Shown piece after piece: positions 1 through 7,689 of a stretch of 64,000 nt of DNA. The position numbers and the translations under genes were made by a program. Each line of letters starts with the position of its first letter. Within the stretch, counting starts at the first letter, position 1. The notes below the pieces were generated by a model, which searched no databases, had not been told where the DNA came from, and saw only the letters and a program-made list of their open reading frames with translations. This stretch comes from an uncultured Cellvibrio sp. (GTDB lineage: Bacteria; Pseudomonadota; Gammaproteobacteria; Pseudomonadales; Cellvibrionaceae): the NCBI GenBank assembly GCA_946480695.1, contig CAMLKG010000003.1:1-64000 (forward strand). Direction: 5' to 3'.

Positions 1-531
1 TTTACATCCAGTATGATTGAGGGATTCATTCAATGAATCATCCATTTGCCCTGTGGGGGAAATGTCCATAAAAAATCCGTTTTGTGGTCCTTGTTAATTG
101 TGAGGTTATCCGTTAATGCAGGCAGAAGGGAATGTGACCTGATAATGATTCGAATGGTAAACAGTCAAAGGCCCGAAGTAAACCCATCTGACATTAAACC
201 GCTTCTGCCCTCTGGAAAAGTCCATCCGGGTTAGGATGCACAGATTTGAAAGCACTCCACTTCCGGTAATCGCCGAAGGCCAAGCTTTGGCCAGGAAATT
301 GAATCGTTGCCAAAACCAATTGAGCCTAACTCTAAAAATATAGATAGCGCATCAATCCACATAAAAAAATTTAATTGATTTGTTCAAATTTCCCACTACA
401 ACTTTTTACAGTTTTCTCTACCCAGGTCGCAGTACAAATAAAAAAGTGGCGATATAAATACAATCCTGCCTGCCCCAAGCCAGCGAGACAAAATTAATAA
501 CGAATAATCATAGGGACCATTAGGGACTTCC
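1..531. other. Intergenic region upstream of graspetide operon
   Basis: No convincing gene is seen in these 531 bases. A 62-codon frame near 46-234 has no ribosome-binding site and no recognisable product. A short inverted repeat (GGCCAA-GCT-TTGGCC) lies at 278-292. The stretch from about 340 to 500 is AT-rich and holds TATAAA (453-458) and TACAAT (459-464), which could serve as a -10 element, but no good -35 lies at the right distance. It presumably contains the promoter of the downstream export and ligase operon. Confidence 0.5.
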
Positions 532-1788
532 ATGACTCAACCGCTTTTTCGCCAACAAGCAGTCCAATACCAGCACCGCGGTTTGCAGGGTGATATTTTG
601 CTGACTGCGTCGCTACCCGCCTTGCTGGTCAGCGGTGGGCTGCTCATCTGGTTTATCGCAATGACAATCTGGTTATGCACCAGTGAATATGCGCGCAAGG
701 AAACCGTGTTGGGTTGGCTTGAGCCACCGCAAGGAGTATTGCGTGTTTATGGCAATAATAATGGGGTTATTAAGGAGTTGCTGGTGCGCGAAGGTGAGGA
801 GGTAAACGCAGACCAGCCATTGTTGATTATCCACGGTAACAATCTCCTCGCGAATGGTGATGGAATGGAAAACCAGTTGCTAGGTGAACTTGAACATCAA
901 CAAAATTTGTTGCGCGAACAGCAAGCACGCAATGAAGATCGGTACACACAACGCATAGCAGAAGGATTGCAGCGCATTGCCCGTATCCGGCAAGAATTAC
1001 AATTGCTGGATCAACAAGCCAACACATTACAAGCGCGCCAGCAATTATTGGATAAGCAACGCGAGCGCCAGCAGCGATTGCGCGATAGCGGTTATGTCAG
1101 CGCGGTGGATTTGGAAAAAAGCGAAGCCGAAGCCCTTGCGCTAAAAGCGGAGCAGCAAACCCTGGCGCGGCAAAAATTACAGCAACAGCGTTTGCTGGAC
1201 GACGCGCAAAGCGAACAGCAACAGATGCCGCAAAACCATGCGGACCAGCAAACATTACTCGCTACCCAAATCAGCGAGCTCAGCCAGCAAATAACGCAAT
1301 GGCAAAACCGCCAGGCTTATGTCATTAAGGCCGCAAGGGCCGGCATTGTCAGCAATTTACGCGCACGTGTCGGGCAACAGGTTACAGCCTCTCAGCAAAC
1401 ACCGTTACTGACATTACATCCGGAACAGGGTGCACTGAGTGTGCAATTGCTGGTGCCTGCACGCGCGGCCGGTTTTATACAGCAAGGCCAGCAATTGGAT
1501 ATTCGTTTTGATGCGTTCCCCTTCCAGAAATTTGGAATTTATAGCGGACGCGTAACGCAACTTTCCGACACGGTATTGTTACCGGGAGAATTGCAGCAAG
1601 TACCGGTGCCGGTAAAGGAACCCGCGTATTTGGTTATTGCACAACTTGATCAGGATACGGTGCAAGCCTACGGCCGCGATTTCGCGCTTAAATCCGGTAT
1701 GACACTTTCGGCTGACATCCGCCTGGAAGAGCGAAGCTTGTTGCGCTGGTTATTTGATCCGCTTTACAGCTTGCGCGGGAGGCTTTAA
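532..1788 (+). CDS. HlyD-family membrane fusion protein of peptide exporter
   Basis: 418-residue periplasmic adaptor that would link the adjacent ABC exporter to an outer-membrane channel. One transmembrane helix lies near residues 23-50. A lipoyl-like half-motif follows at about 60-100, then a long Gln/Arg-rich coiled coil at about 115-245, then the second lipoyl half and beta-barrel part to the C-terminus. This is the usual order for HlyD/bacteriocin-type fusion proteins. The ATG at 532 has a purine-rich TAGGGA upstream. The stop overlaps the start of the exporter (TAATG), implying translational coupling. No TolC-like gene is in the window, so a shared housekeeping channel is likely (inference). 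Confidence 0.9.
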   Translation: MTQPLFRQQAVQYQHRGLQGDILLTASLPALLVSGGLLIWFIAMTIWLCTSEYARKETVLGWLEPPQGVLRVYGNNNGVIKELLVREGEEVNADQPLLIIHGNNLLANGDGMENQLLGELEHQQNLLREQQARNEDRYTQRIAEGLQRIARIRQELQLLDQQANTLQARQQLLDKQRERQQRLRDSGYVSAVDLEKSEAEALALKAEQQTLARQKLQQQRLLDDAQSEQQQMPQNHADQQTLLATQISELSQQITQWQNRQAYVIKAARAGIVSNLRARVGQQVTASQQTPLLTLHPEQGALSVQLLVPARAAGFIQQGQQLDIRFDAFPFQKFGIYSGRVTQLSDTVLLPGELQQVPVPVKEPAYLVIAQLDQDTVQAYGRDFALKSGMTLSADIRLEERSLLRWLFDPLYSLRGRL

Positions 1789-3935
1789 TGACAGGCACGG
1801 CATCACCACAAACCAACCCTGTTCCAATCCTTCGGGTTGATAACTTGCTGCGCTTCGGTCGCGGCCCGCAATTACCGGTGATATTGCAAAATGAGTTGGC
1901 CGAATGTGGCCTCGCGTGTTTGGCGATGGTTAGTTGTTATCACGGTTATCAATGTGACCTAAGCAGCTTGCGCCGGCGTTTTTCCATATCGGCCCAGGGC
2001 ATTAACCTCAAGCAATTGCTGGACATAGCCAATCGCCTGCATTTGGCGGGGCGCGCAATGCGCAGCGATGTGGATGACCTTTCACAGTTACAGCTGCCCT
2101 GTATCCTGCATTGGGGAATGAATCATTTTGTGGTGCTAAAGGAAATCAGTCGGCGCGGTTATTGGATTCACGATCCGGCGCAAGGCGAACGGTTAATTCC
2201 ACGCGACGACATGGAAAAACTGTTTACCGGTGTAATATTGGAACTGAGCCCGACAACGGAATTTGAAAAAGCCGAAACGCGCGAGCAGTTGCGCCTCGGC
2301 CATTTCTGGTCGCGTTTGACAGGCTTTAAACGCAACCTTGCCCACATTATTTTCCTTTCGCTCCTGTTGCAAATATTCACCCTAATCGCGCCCTTTTACC
2401 TGCAAACCGTAGTGGATGATGTAATTCTCCGCCACGATAATTATTTATTATTAGTGCTGGCATTGGGTTTTGGTTTGCTGCTGTTGATCCAGCAAGGTAC
2501 CAATGCATTACGCGATTGGGTTGTGCTGCATATGTCCATGCGTTTGGGCCTGCAAATGTCCGCCAATTTATTTCGCCACCTGATTCGCTTGCCCATGGAT
2601 TATTTTGCCAAACGCCATATGGGTGACGTTGTTTCGCGCTTCGGCTCCCTCGACAACCTGCGCCAGTTACTGACTACCGGCGTGGTCACCGCACTGGTGG
2701 ATGGTGTTATGGCGAGCCTGACATTGGTTGCGCTGTTTCTTTACAGCGCAACACTCACCTGGGTAGTGATCGGCATTGTGCTTTGCTACGCACTGCTGCG
2801 TTGGTTTTTATATCGTCCGCTGCATTTGCTAACCGAGGAAAGTATTGCCGCGCGGGCGAAAGAAAATAGCCACTTCATGGAATCGGTACGCGTGATCCAA
2901 ACGATAAAAATCTTTCACCGCGAAAGCGATCGGCAACACCAATGGCAAAATCACCTTGCCGACGCGATGAACAAAGATATACGTATTGCGCGCTGGAACC
3001 TCGGTTACCAAACTGCCAAGGGGTTATTGTTCGGGGTGGAAAATATTGTAGTGATCTACCTCGCTGCCGATGCCGTTATGGGAAATATCTTTTCCATCGG
3101 AATGTTGTACGCATATATCAGTTACAAAGACCGTTTTGTGCGGGCTATGGATAACCTGGTCGCCCAGGCTATTGAATTTAAAATGCTCGGGCTGCATTTG
3201 AACCGCCTTGCCGATATTGCCTTCACTCCTGTTGACCCGATTGCCGGCAATACTATTGGTGGAAGTACCGACTATTCATCCACCACCCCCCCCATTAGCG
3301 GACATATACGTGTCCACAACCTGGGTTTTCGCTACGGTGAGAGCGAAACACCGGCGTTTAGTGGCGTTAACTTTGAAATCCAGGCTGGTGAAACCGTGGC
3401 GATTGTCGGCCCCAGCGGATGCGGCAAAAGCACATTGGTGAAATGCCTGATGGGTTTACTCGCACCCACCGAAGGTGAAATATGTATTGATGGCAAACCG
3501 CTTCAACAATTACCCCATTATCGCCGGCAAATTGCAGCAGTGATGCAGGAAGACCAATTGATGAGCGGCGATATTGCGGAAAATATTGCGTGCTTTGAAC
3601 AACCTATTGACCTCGCCCGGGTGTACCAATGCGCGCAACTCGCGTGTATCCATGAAGATATTTTGCGCATGCCCATGCACTACAACACATTGGTGGGCGA
3701 CATGGGCGCAAGTTTAAGCGGTGGGCAAAAACAACGCATATTGCTGGCGCGTGCGCTCTACCGCGCACCGCGCATTTTATTTATGGATGAAGCGACCAGC
3801 CACCTTGATACGGTTAACGAAGAACAGGTGAATCGGCATATTCGGGAATTGGCGATGACCCGCGTGATAGTGGCGCACCGACCGGAAACCGTCGCATCTG
3901 CCGGGCGGAAAATCTTTTTAGGGCAGCCTCAATAA
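1788..3935 (+). CDS. C39 peptidase-containing ABC exporter (PCAT)
   Basis: 715-residue fused peptidase, permease and ATPase that would cut a double-glycine leader and export the mature peptide. The N-terminal C39 domain is complete: Gln34, catalytic Cys40 in ECGLACLAM, His113 in NHFVVL and Asp129 in HDPAQG. Membrane segments span roughly residues 175-450. The nucleotide-binding domain carries Walker A (GPSGCGKST, about 541), the LSGGQ signature (about 643), Walker B (ILFMDEATSHLD) and an H-loop His. It is coupled to the adaptor upstream and lies in one operon with an ATP-grasp ligase and a GG-leader precursor, so its substrate is very probably the peptide encoded at 4943. Confidence 0.95.
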   Translation: MTGTASPQTNPVPILRVDNLLRFGRGPQLPVILQNELAECGLACLAMVSCYHGYQCDLSSLRRRFSISAQGINLKQLLDIANRLHLAGRAMRSDVDDLSQLQLPCILHWGMNHFVVLKEISRRGYWIHDPAQGERLIPRDDMEKLFTGVILELSPTTEFEKAETREQLRLGHFWSRLTGFKRNLAHIIFLSLLLQIFTLIAPFYLQTVVDDVILRHDNYLLLVLALGFGLLLLIQQGTNALRDWVVLHMSMRLGLQMSANLFRHLIRLPMDYFAKRHMGDVVSRFGSLDNLRQLLTTGVVTALVDGVMASLTLVALFLYSATLTWVVIGIVLCYALLRWFLYRPLHLLTEESIAARAKENSHFMESVRVIQTIKIFHRESDRQHQWQNHLADAMNKDIRIARWNLGYQTAKGLLFGVENIVVIYLAADAVMGNIFSIGMLYAYISYKDRFVRAMDNLVAQAIEFKMLGLHLNRLADIAFTPVDPIAGNTIGGSTDYSSTTPPISGHIRVHNLGFRYGESETPAFSGVNFEIQAGETVAIVGPSGCGKSTLVKCLMGLLAPTEGEICIDGKPLQQLPHYRRQIAAVMQEDQLMSGDIAENIACFEQPIDLARVYQCAQLACIHEDILRMPMHYNTLVGDMGASLSGGQKQRILLARALYRAPRILFMDEATSHLDTVNEEQVNRHIRELAMTRVIVAHRPETVASAGRKIFLGQPQ

Positions 3936-3962
3936 AATCTATTGGATACACAGGAGCCAAAT

Positions 3963-4847
3963 ATGATTCTGCTAATGGGTAACGAAGGCGATCCGCAAAT
4001 AATGGCGATTGCTGATGCGTTAACGCGACAAGGAAATCCATTCCTGATTTTTGATAGCGGTTTATATCCTGCGCAGCATCAGCTCAGTTATCGCCCCCAT
4101 GACAACAGTATGCAGTTACAAATCGGTGGACACTATCTGGCGCAGAACGATGTGCATTCACTGTATTGGCGTACGCTAAGCCCACCGCACGAAAGGCAGG
4201 ACAACCCCATTGCCTTGCGCGATAGCGCAAGCCTGTTACGATCATTTTTGCAGCTGCTGGGAAATAAATCCAAAAACTCCGCCGATGCCGTACATTTCCA
4301 CCAGGAAAAACCGCGACAGCTGGCCCAAGTTGCGCAATTGGGAATCGCTATTCCTGAAACCTACGTAGGCAACGACCCACACGCAGTCCGGTCCTTTTGC
4401 GCAAAGCATAGCGCTGTTATTTTCAAACCTGTAACCGGTGGCGACTACGCGCAAATTGTTAACCAGGCCCACCTTACCGACGAACATTTGAATTCCAGCT
4501 TAAGCCAATCGCCAGTGACCTTACAGGCATATATTGAAGGCACCAATATCCGCACTTACGTGATTGGCGATGCGATTTTTTCAGCCGAAATCCGCAGTAG
4601 TGCCAACGATTTTCGCACCGACGAAGACGCAGAGCTAATCCCTCTCACTTTACCTGCGGAAATAATGCAGCAGGCGAAAACAGTCTGCCGCGCATTGGGA
4701 TTGGAGTGGAGCGGAATTGATTGGCGACGCACGCCGGATAACCAATATATTTTCCTGGAAGCAAACCCGAGCCCCATGTTTGCGAATTTTGAAAGGCGTA
4801 CGCAGTTGCCAATTACTGAACACCTTGCGCGATTGCTTGCCGCTTGA
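3963..4847 (+). CDS. ATP-grasp ligase, MvdD/graspetide macrocyclase-like
   Basis: 294-residue RimK/MvdD-like ATP-grasp enzyme. In this family ATP activates a side-chain carboxylate of the precursor (Glu/Asp), which is captured by Thr/Ser or Lys to form macrolactones or macrolactams. Visible features are the MvdD-type N-terminal segment SLYWRTLSPP (67-75), the ATP-binding Lys155 in FKPVTGGDYAQ, IEGTNIRTYV at 191-200, and metal-ligand residues Asp253 and Glu266/Asn268 (LEANPSPMF). The ATG at 3963 is preferred over an upstream TTG at 3942 because AGGAG sits 6-10 bases before it. It lies 27 bases after the exporter and 95 before the precursor. The peptide context makes RimK or glutathione-type roles unlikely. 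Confidence 0.88.
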   Translation: MILLMGNEGDPQIMAIADALTRQGNPFLIFDSGLYPAQHQLSYRPHDNSMQLQIGGHYLAQNDVHSLYWRTLSPPHERQDNPIALRDSASLLRSFLQLLGNKSKNSADAVHFHQEKPRQLAQVAQLGIAIPETYVGNDPHAVRSFCAKHSAVIFKPVTGGDYAQIVNQAHLTDEHLNSSLSQSPVTLQAYIEGTNIRTYVIGDAIFSAEIRSSANDFRTDEDAELIPLTLPAEIMQQAKTVCRALGLEWSGIDWRRTPDNQYIFLEANPSPMFANFERRTQLPITEHLARLLAA

Positions 4848-4942
4848 AGAATTTCATCCCGGTAATCGGGTGAAAGCAACGCACCTTGTGTGCACTATCC
4901 ACGCCGGTATTAACGCCGGCATTCAAATAGAAGGAGTTCACG

Positions 4943-5179
4943 ATGAATACGCAAGTCCAACCAAAACACCCTTTTTCATTGTTAACCGATGACGAGATGG
5001 CGCAAGTCAGCGGTGGCAAACCAGGCTGGGCAACTACCCTGGCATTGGGCGAAGAAGGCGGCTGCTACACTACCCTCGCCGTGGGTGAAGAAGGCGGTGT
5101 GACTACACTCGCCATTGGCGAAGAAGGGGGTGGCTACACAACTATGGCTGTCGGCGAGGAAGGCGGTGGCCTCGAGTAA
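4943..5179 (+). CDS. Graspetide precursor, four TTxAxGEEGG core repeats
   Basis: 78-residue precursor peptide. Residues 1-25 form a bacteriocin-type leader ending LTDDEMAQVSGG; C39 cleavage after Gly25 would release a 53-residue core. The core holds four near-identical units starting at Thr31, Thr43, Thr54 and Thr66: TTLALGEEGG, TTLAVGEEGG, TTLAIGEEGG and TTMAVGEEGG. The TTxxxxEE pattern is the known ring-forming motif of plesiocin-like (group 2) graspetides, in which two Thr hydroxyls are esterified to two Glu side chains. Only hydrophobic positions vary; spacers are CY, V and GY. Cys41 is the only cysteine. A strong AAGGAG at 4931-4936 decides the start. Confidence 0.92.
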   Translation: MNTQVQPKHPFSLLTDDEMAQVSGGKPGWATTLALGEEGGCYTTLAVGEEGGVTTLAIGEEGGGYTTMAVGEEGGGLE

Positions 5180-5187
5180 TCGCACAA

Positions 5188-5224
5188 AATAAAATTGCCG
5201 ACGTCCGGGGTCGGCAATTTTATT
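5188..5224. terminator. Bidirectional intrinsic terminator after graspetide precursor
   Basis: Perfect 15-bp inverted repeat AATAAAATTGCCGAC / GTCGGCAATTTTATT with a 7-base loop. Its A and T ends give U-runs in both directions. It lies between the convergent precursor gene and the DUF2721 gene and marks the end of the graspetide operon. Confidence 0.85.
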
Positions 5225-5248
5225 GAATTCCATAAAATAGCCACAGCG

Positions 5249-5713
5249 TTACTCAACACGCGCAACAACCTGGATTCGAACGGTGCGGGTAGCAAGGTGT
5301 ACTTCACGCAGAAAATAAGCGAGCCCTATGATCAGGGTTACGGTTGATGCCGTAAACAATGAACTAATCACCCACTTGAACTCCACCTGCAACAACACCT
5401 GCAAGAAAATAACCGCAACCACCATGCACACCAGCAGCGCCGAACACGTACATGCTGTAATTGCCGAACTGGCATAGTGCCGTCGACGCTCAAGGCGACT
5501 TAATTCTTTTTGGAATACATCCGGGTCTTGCAAATGTTGCGGGAGATTTTGTTCGGTGAGGCTGCGCCCGCGATCAATAATACGCGCAAGCCGACTCGCC
5601 ATTACATTCAACAAACCGGCAATGCCCGTGAGCAGGAATACCGGGGCCAATGCAAGCTGAATCGCGTGGGCAACATCGCCAAAATTCATAATAATCACTG
5701 GATCGGAACTCAT
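5249..5713 (-). CDS. DUF2721 family membrane protein
   Basis: 154-residue integral membrane protein of the DUF2721 type, function unknown. An N-terminal hydrophobic segment (HAIQLALAPVFLLTGIAGLL) precedes a charged cytoplasmic stretch with RLARIIDRGR and RLERRRHY, followed by two more transmembrane helices. This is the usual layout of the family. The ATG at 5713 fits family length better than a more distal ATG at 5782, which would add a basic, non-conserved 23-residue extension. It is convergent with the graspetide operon and not obviously part of it. Confidence 0.8.
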   Translation of the reverse strand: MSSDPVIIMNFGDVAHAIQLALAPVFLLTGIAGLLNVMASRLARIIDRGRSLTEQNLPQHLQDPDVFQKELSRLERRRHYASSAITACTCSALLVCMVVAVIFLQVLLQVEFKWVISSLFTASTVTLIIGLAYFLREVHLATRTVRIQVVARVE

Positions 5714-6033
5714 TGATTTATTCCCATAACTGCGCTGCTCGCATGGTAGGCGAGCCCCCTTCCCTTGTAAAACCATTTTCACCAGATGTTGCTATAGCCA
5801 ATGGTTTTTTCGCTATGAGTGGCAGCAATGCAGATCGCCGTTATCGATAATCTTTACAGTTACTGTCATTACAAGTATGAGATATGCACCTAACTCCCTG
5901 ATCGCATTTATTAAAAAAAAATTCGCACATTTATTGCTACATCACCTTGGCTGTGCGCGTAATCAACATGATTGTTACCCCGGCACAAGGATTTTTTTCA
6001 CCCACCTATTTTTTGTTAAGGAGCGAACCCTTT
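5714..6033. other. Divergent intergenic region between DUF2721 and PEP-CTERM genes
   Basis: 320 bases without a supported gene. They hold a candidate promoter on the plus strand (5853-5881) and, near 6013-6020, the AAGGAG ribosome-binding site for the gene at 6034. Nothing else stands out. Confidence 0.5.
5853..5881 (+). promoter_or_regulatory. Candidate sigma-70 promoter
   Basis: TTTACA (5853-5858), 17-base spacer, TATGAG (5876-5881). It would give a 5' untranslated region of about 145 bases for the PEP-CTERM gene at 6034. Identified by eye only. Confidence 0.35.
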
Positions 6034-6825
6034 ATGCAATTCCCGAAACAATGGCTTACCGGCCTGTCATTACTGGCAGCGCTTACCGCGCCCACTTCAC
6101 AAGCGGCTATCATTGACCTGACCATAGATGGCAGCGATGCGATATTCCTCGCAGGGCGCACTGACCTGACTATTCCCGATGCCAGCCAACCCTGGACCGG
6201 GCCAGGCGATTATCTGGTTCGCCACGGTGGCGCAACCCCGGAGGAGATTAAAGAATCATTGCCGCCCCAGATCGCAGTCACAGCGGGCGATATCATCCGC
6301 GCACTGGACCCCGCTGTCGGCGGTATCAGTTTTTTTAATGGTCTCGGTGACCCTTTTTACGGCCCAAGCGGCAACGGCCTCGCCGGCAGCAGCCTCACAC
6401 CACTCGGCGGTATCAGTGGGTATATCGGTCCGCAAGGCGCGTTGGCGGGAGTCTTCCTGAGTGATGCAATACCTGTCAGCGGCGCGCCGGCGACCCTTGA
6501 TTTCACCCCCGGTAGTTTAGGGATTGATTTCCTTTCGCTAACCCCGGAATTAGGCCAGGTGTTTTATATTGGCGATGGCAAGACAGCGAGTGACATTTTC
6601 CAAACCTTCATTGCGCCGACCGGTGCAACACGCCTGGTGCTGGGCATTCCCGATGGATTTGGTTTTAACGGTCCACCCGGTGCATACGATGATAACGATG
6701 GCAGCTATCGCATACGCCTTGGCATCAATGAAATTCCCACAGAAGTTCCGGAGCCAGGTAACCTGGCGCTGTTGCTGGTTGGATTAGCCGGCCTGTGGTT
6801 TGGACGCAAGCGCGCAAGGCGCTAA
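6034..6825 (+). CDS. PEP-CTERM sorting domain protein
   Basis: 263-residue secreted protein. A signal peptide (MQFPKQWLTGLSLLAALTAP, cleavage near SQA-A) is followed by a Gly/Pro/Asp-rich beta-type domain of unknown function. The C-terminus has the three-part PEP-CTERM signal: VPEPG, a hydrophobic helix and the basic tail GRKRARR. In organisms with exosortase, such proteins are processed and anchored at or released from the cell surface; no exosortase is in the window. The ATG at 6034 is chosen because AAGGAG lies about 12 bases upstream and the signal peptide starts there. A terminator follows directly. Confidence 0.85.
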   Translation: MQFPKQWLTGLSLLAALTAPTSQAAIIDLTIDGSDAIFLAGRTDLTIPDASQPWTGPGDYLVRHGGATPEEIKESLPPQIAVTAGDIIRALDPAVGGISFFNGLGDPFYGPSGNGLAGSSLTPLGGISGYIGPQGALAGVFLSDAIPVSGAPATLDFTPGSLGIDFLSLTPELGQVFYIGDGKTASDIFQTFIAPTGATRLVLGIPDGFGFNGPPGAYDDNDGSYRIRLGINEIPTEVPEPGNLALLLVGLAGLWFGRKRARR

Positions 6826-6853
6826 TTTATATCGCTGAATTAACTGCCCACCC

Positions 6854-6890
6854 AACAGCCAATCCTGCTCCGGGATTGGCTGTTTTATTT
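6854..6890 (+). terminator. Intrinsic terminator after PEP-CTERM gene
   Basis: 12-bp inverted repeat AACAGCCAATCC / GGATTGGCTGTT with a 7-base loop, followed by TTATTTT on the plus strand. Confidence 0.8.
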
Positions 6891-6917
6891 TCACCTACCC
6901 GCACTTAGGTTAGAAAA

Positions 6918-7685
6918 CTAATTTTTTTCGATTAAATATTTCCAGTAACGTCGCGGCATGTGGCGCAAGTGCAATTTTTTATTATTCCTTTCGCGGATGT
7001 TGACTGCATGGAAATAATTTTTCCACAAGGATTGGTATTCTTTTTCCTTTTCATCTTGAATAGGTTCGTTATGTAACGAACTTCTGCCAATCGAAAATAC
7101 CGGATTTTCCAAACCTACAAAATCGGTTTTTCTGCAATCATAATACAAGCCATAATGACGCTTCGTATCAAATATTAACCATGGCTGATCCGCATAACGT
7201 CGCTCGAAATGGTCACCGATTAATGGCAATACATTGAAGTCGGGATCAATCGCCGCATAAAACAGGCCCTCACGGCTTTTTTGGAAACGCACGAAAGCGT
7301 GCATACGGTGCACTTCGCGATGGATCATTTTTTCAATTTGCATTGCCTTTAAAATGAAGGGATTGGCAAAGTTTTGCAGGATGGAAGCGTCGCCTTTATG
7401 GATAATGGCTTGTATCAACTGATACACCAGCATTTCACTTTGCGGCAGCTCGGACAGGAATATATTGTAAATAAGCGTCACCGCTTGCGAATCCGCGCGC
7501 ATATGAATGCCGCGAATGACCCGTGAGGCCCATTCATCATGGGTCGCGATGCGCGTTACCTCATCAAGCAATGAAGGCTGGTAGCTGTCATCCGGATTAA
7601 TTGCGACCGGCGTGGCTCGATCCCTGAAAACAACAAAAATACAACTGAGCAAACCTTCGTAGGTGCCATCGTAGATATACACCAT
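6918..7685 (-). CDS. TIGR03915-type putative DNA repair protein
   Basis: 255-residue protein with the characteristic start MVYIYDGTYEGLLSCIF of a family almost always encoded next to a radical-SAM protein, as here. Further conserved-looking stretches are FVRFQKSREGLFYAAI, LIGDHFERRYADQPW and MPRRYWKYL. The family is described only as putative DNA repair/modification; the reaction is not known. The ATG at 7685 is used because it matches the family start and lies 4 bases after the stop of the radical-SAM gene, implying coupled translation. Confidence 0.85.
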   Translation of the reverse strand: MVYIYDGTYEGLLSCIFVVFRDRATPVAINPDDSYQPSLLDEVTRIATHDEWASRVIRGIHMRADSQAVTLIYNIFLSELPQSEMLVYQLIQAIIHKGDASILQNFANPFILKAMQIEKMIHREVHRMHAFVRFQKSREGLFYAAIDPDFNVLPLIGDHFERRYADQPWLIFDTKRHYGLYYDCRKTDFVGLENPVFSIGRSSLHNEPIQDEKEKEYQSLWKNYFHAVNIRERNNKKLHLRHMPRRYWKYLIEKN

Positions 7686-7689
7686 GGCA

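Noticed and set aside
46..234. 62-codon frame upstream of the graspetide operon
   Set aside because: No ribosome-binding site, no signal peptide or leader, composition unlike a real protein; judged chance.
3942..3962. Longer start (TTG) for the ATP-grasp ligase
   Set aside because: The ATG at 3963 has a good AGGAG at proper distance and matches the family N-terminus; the TTG has neither.
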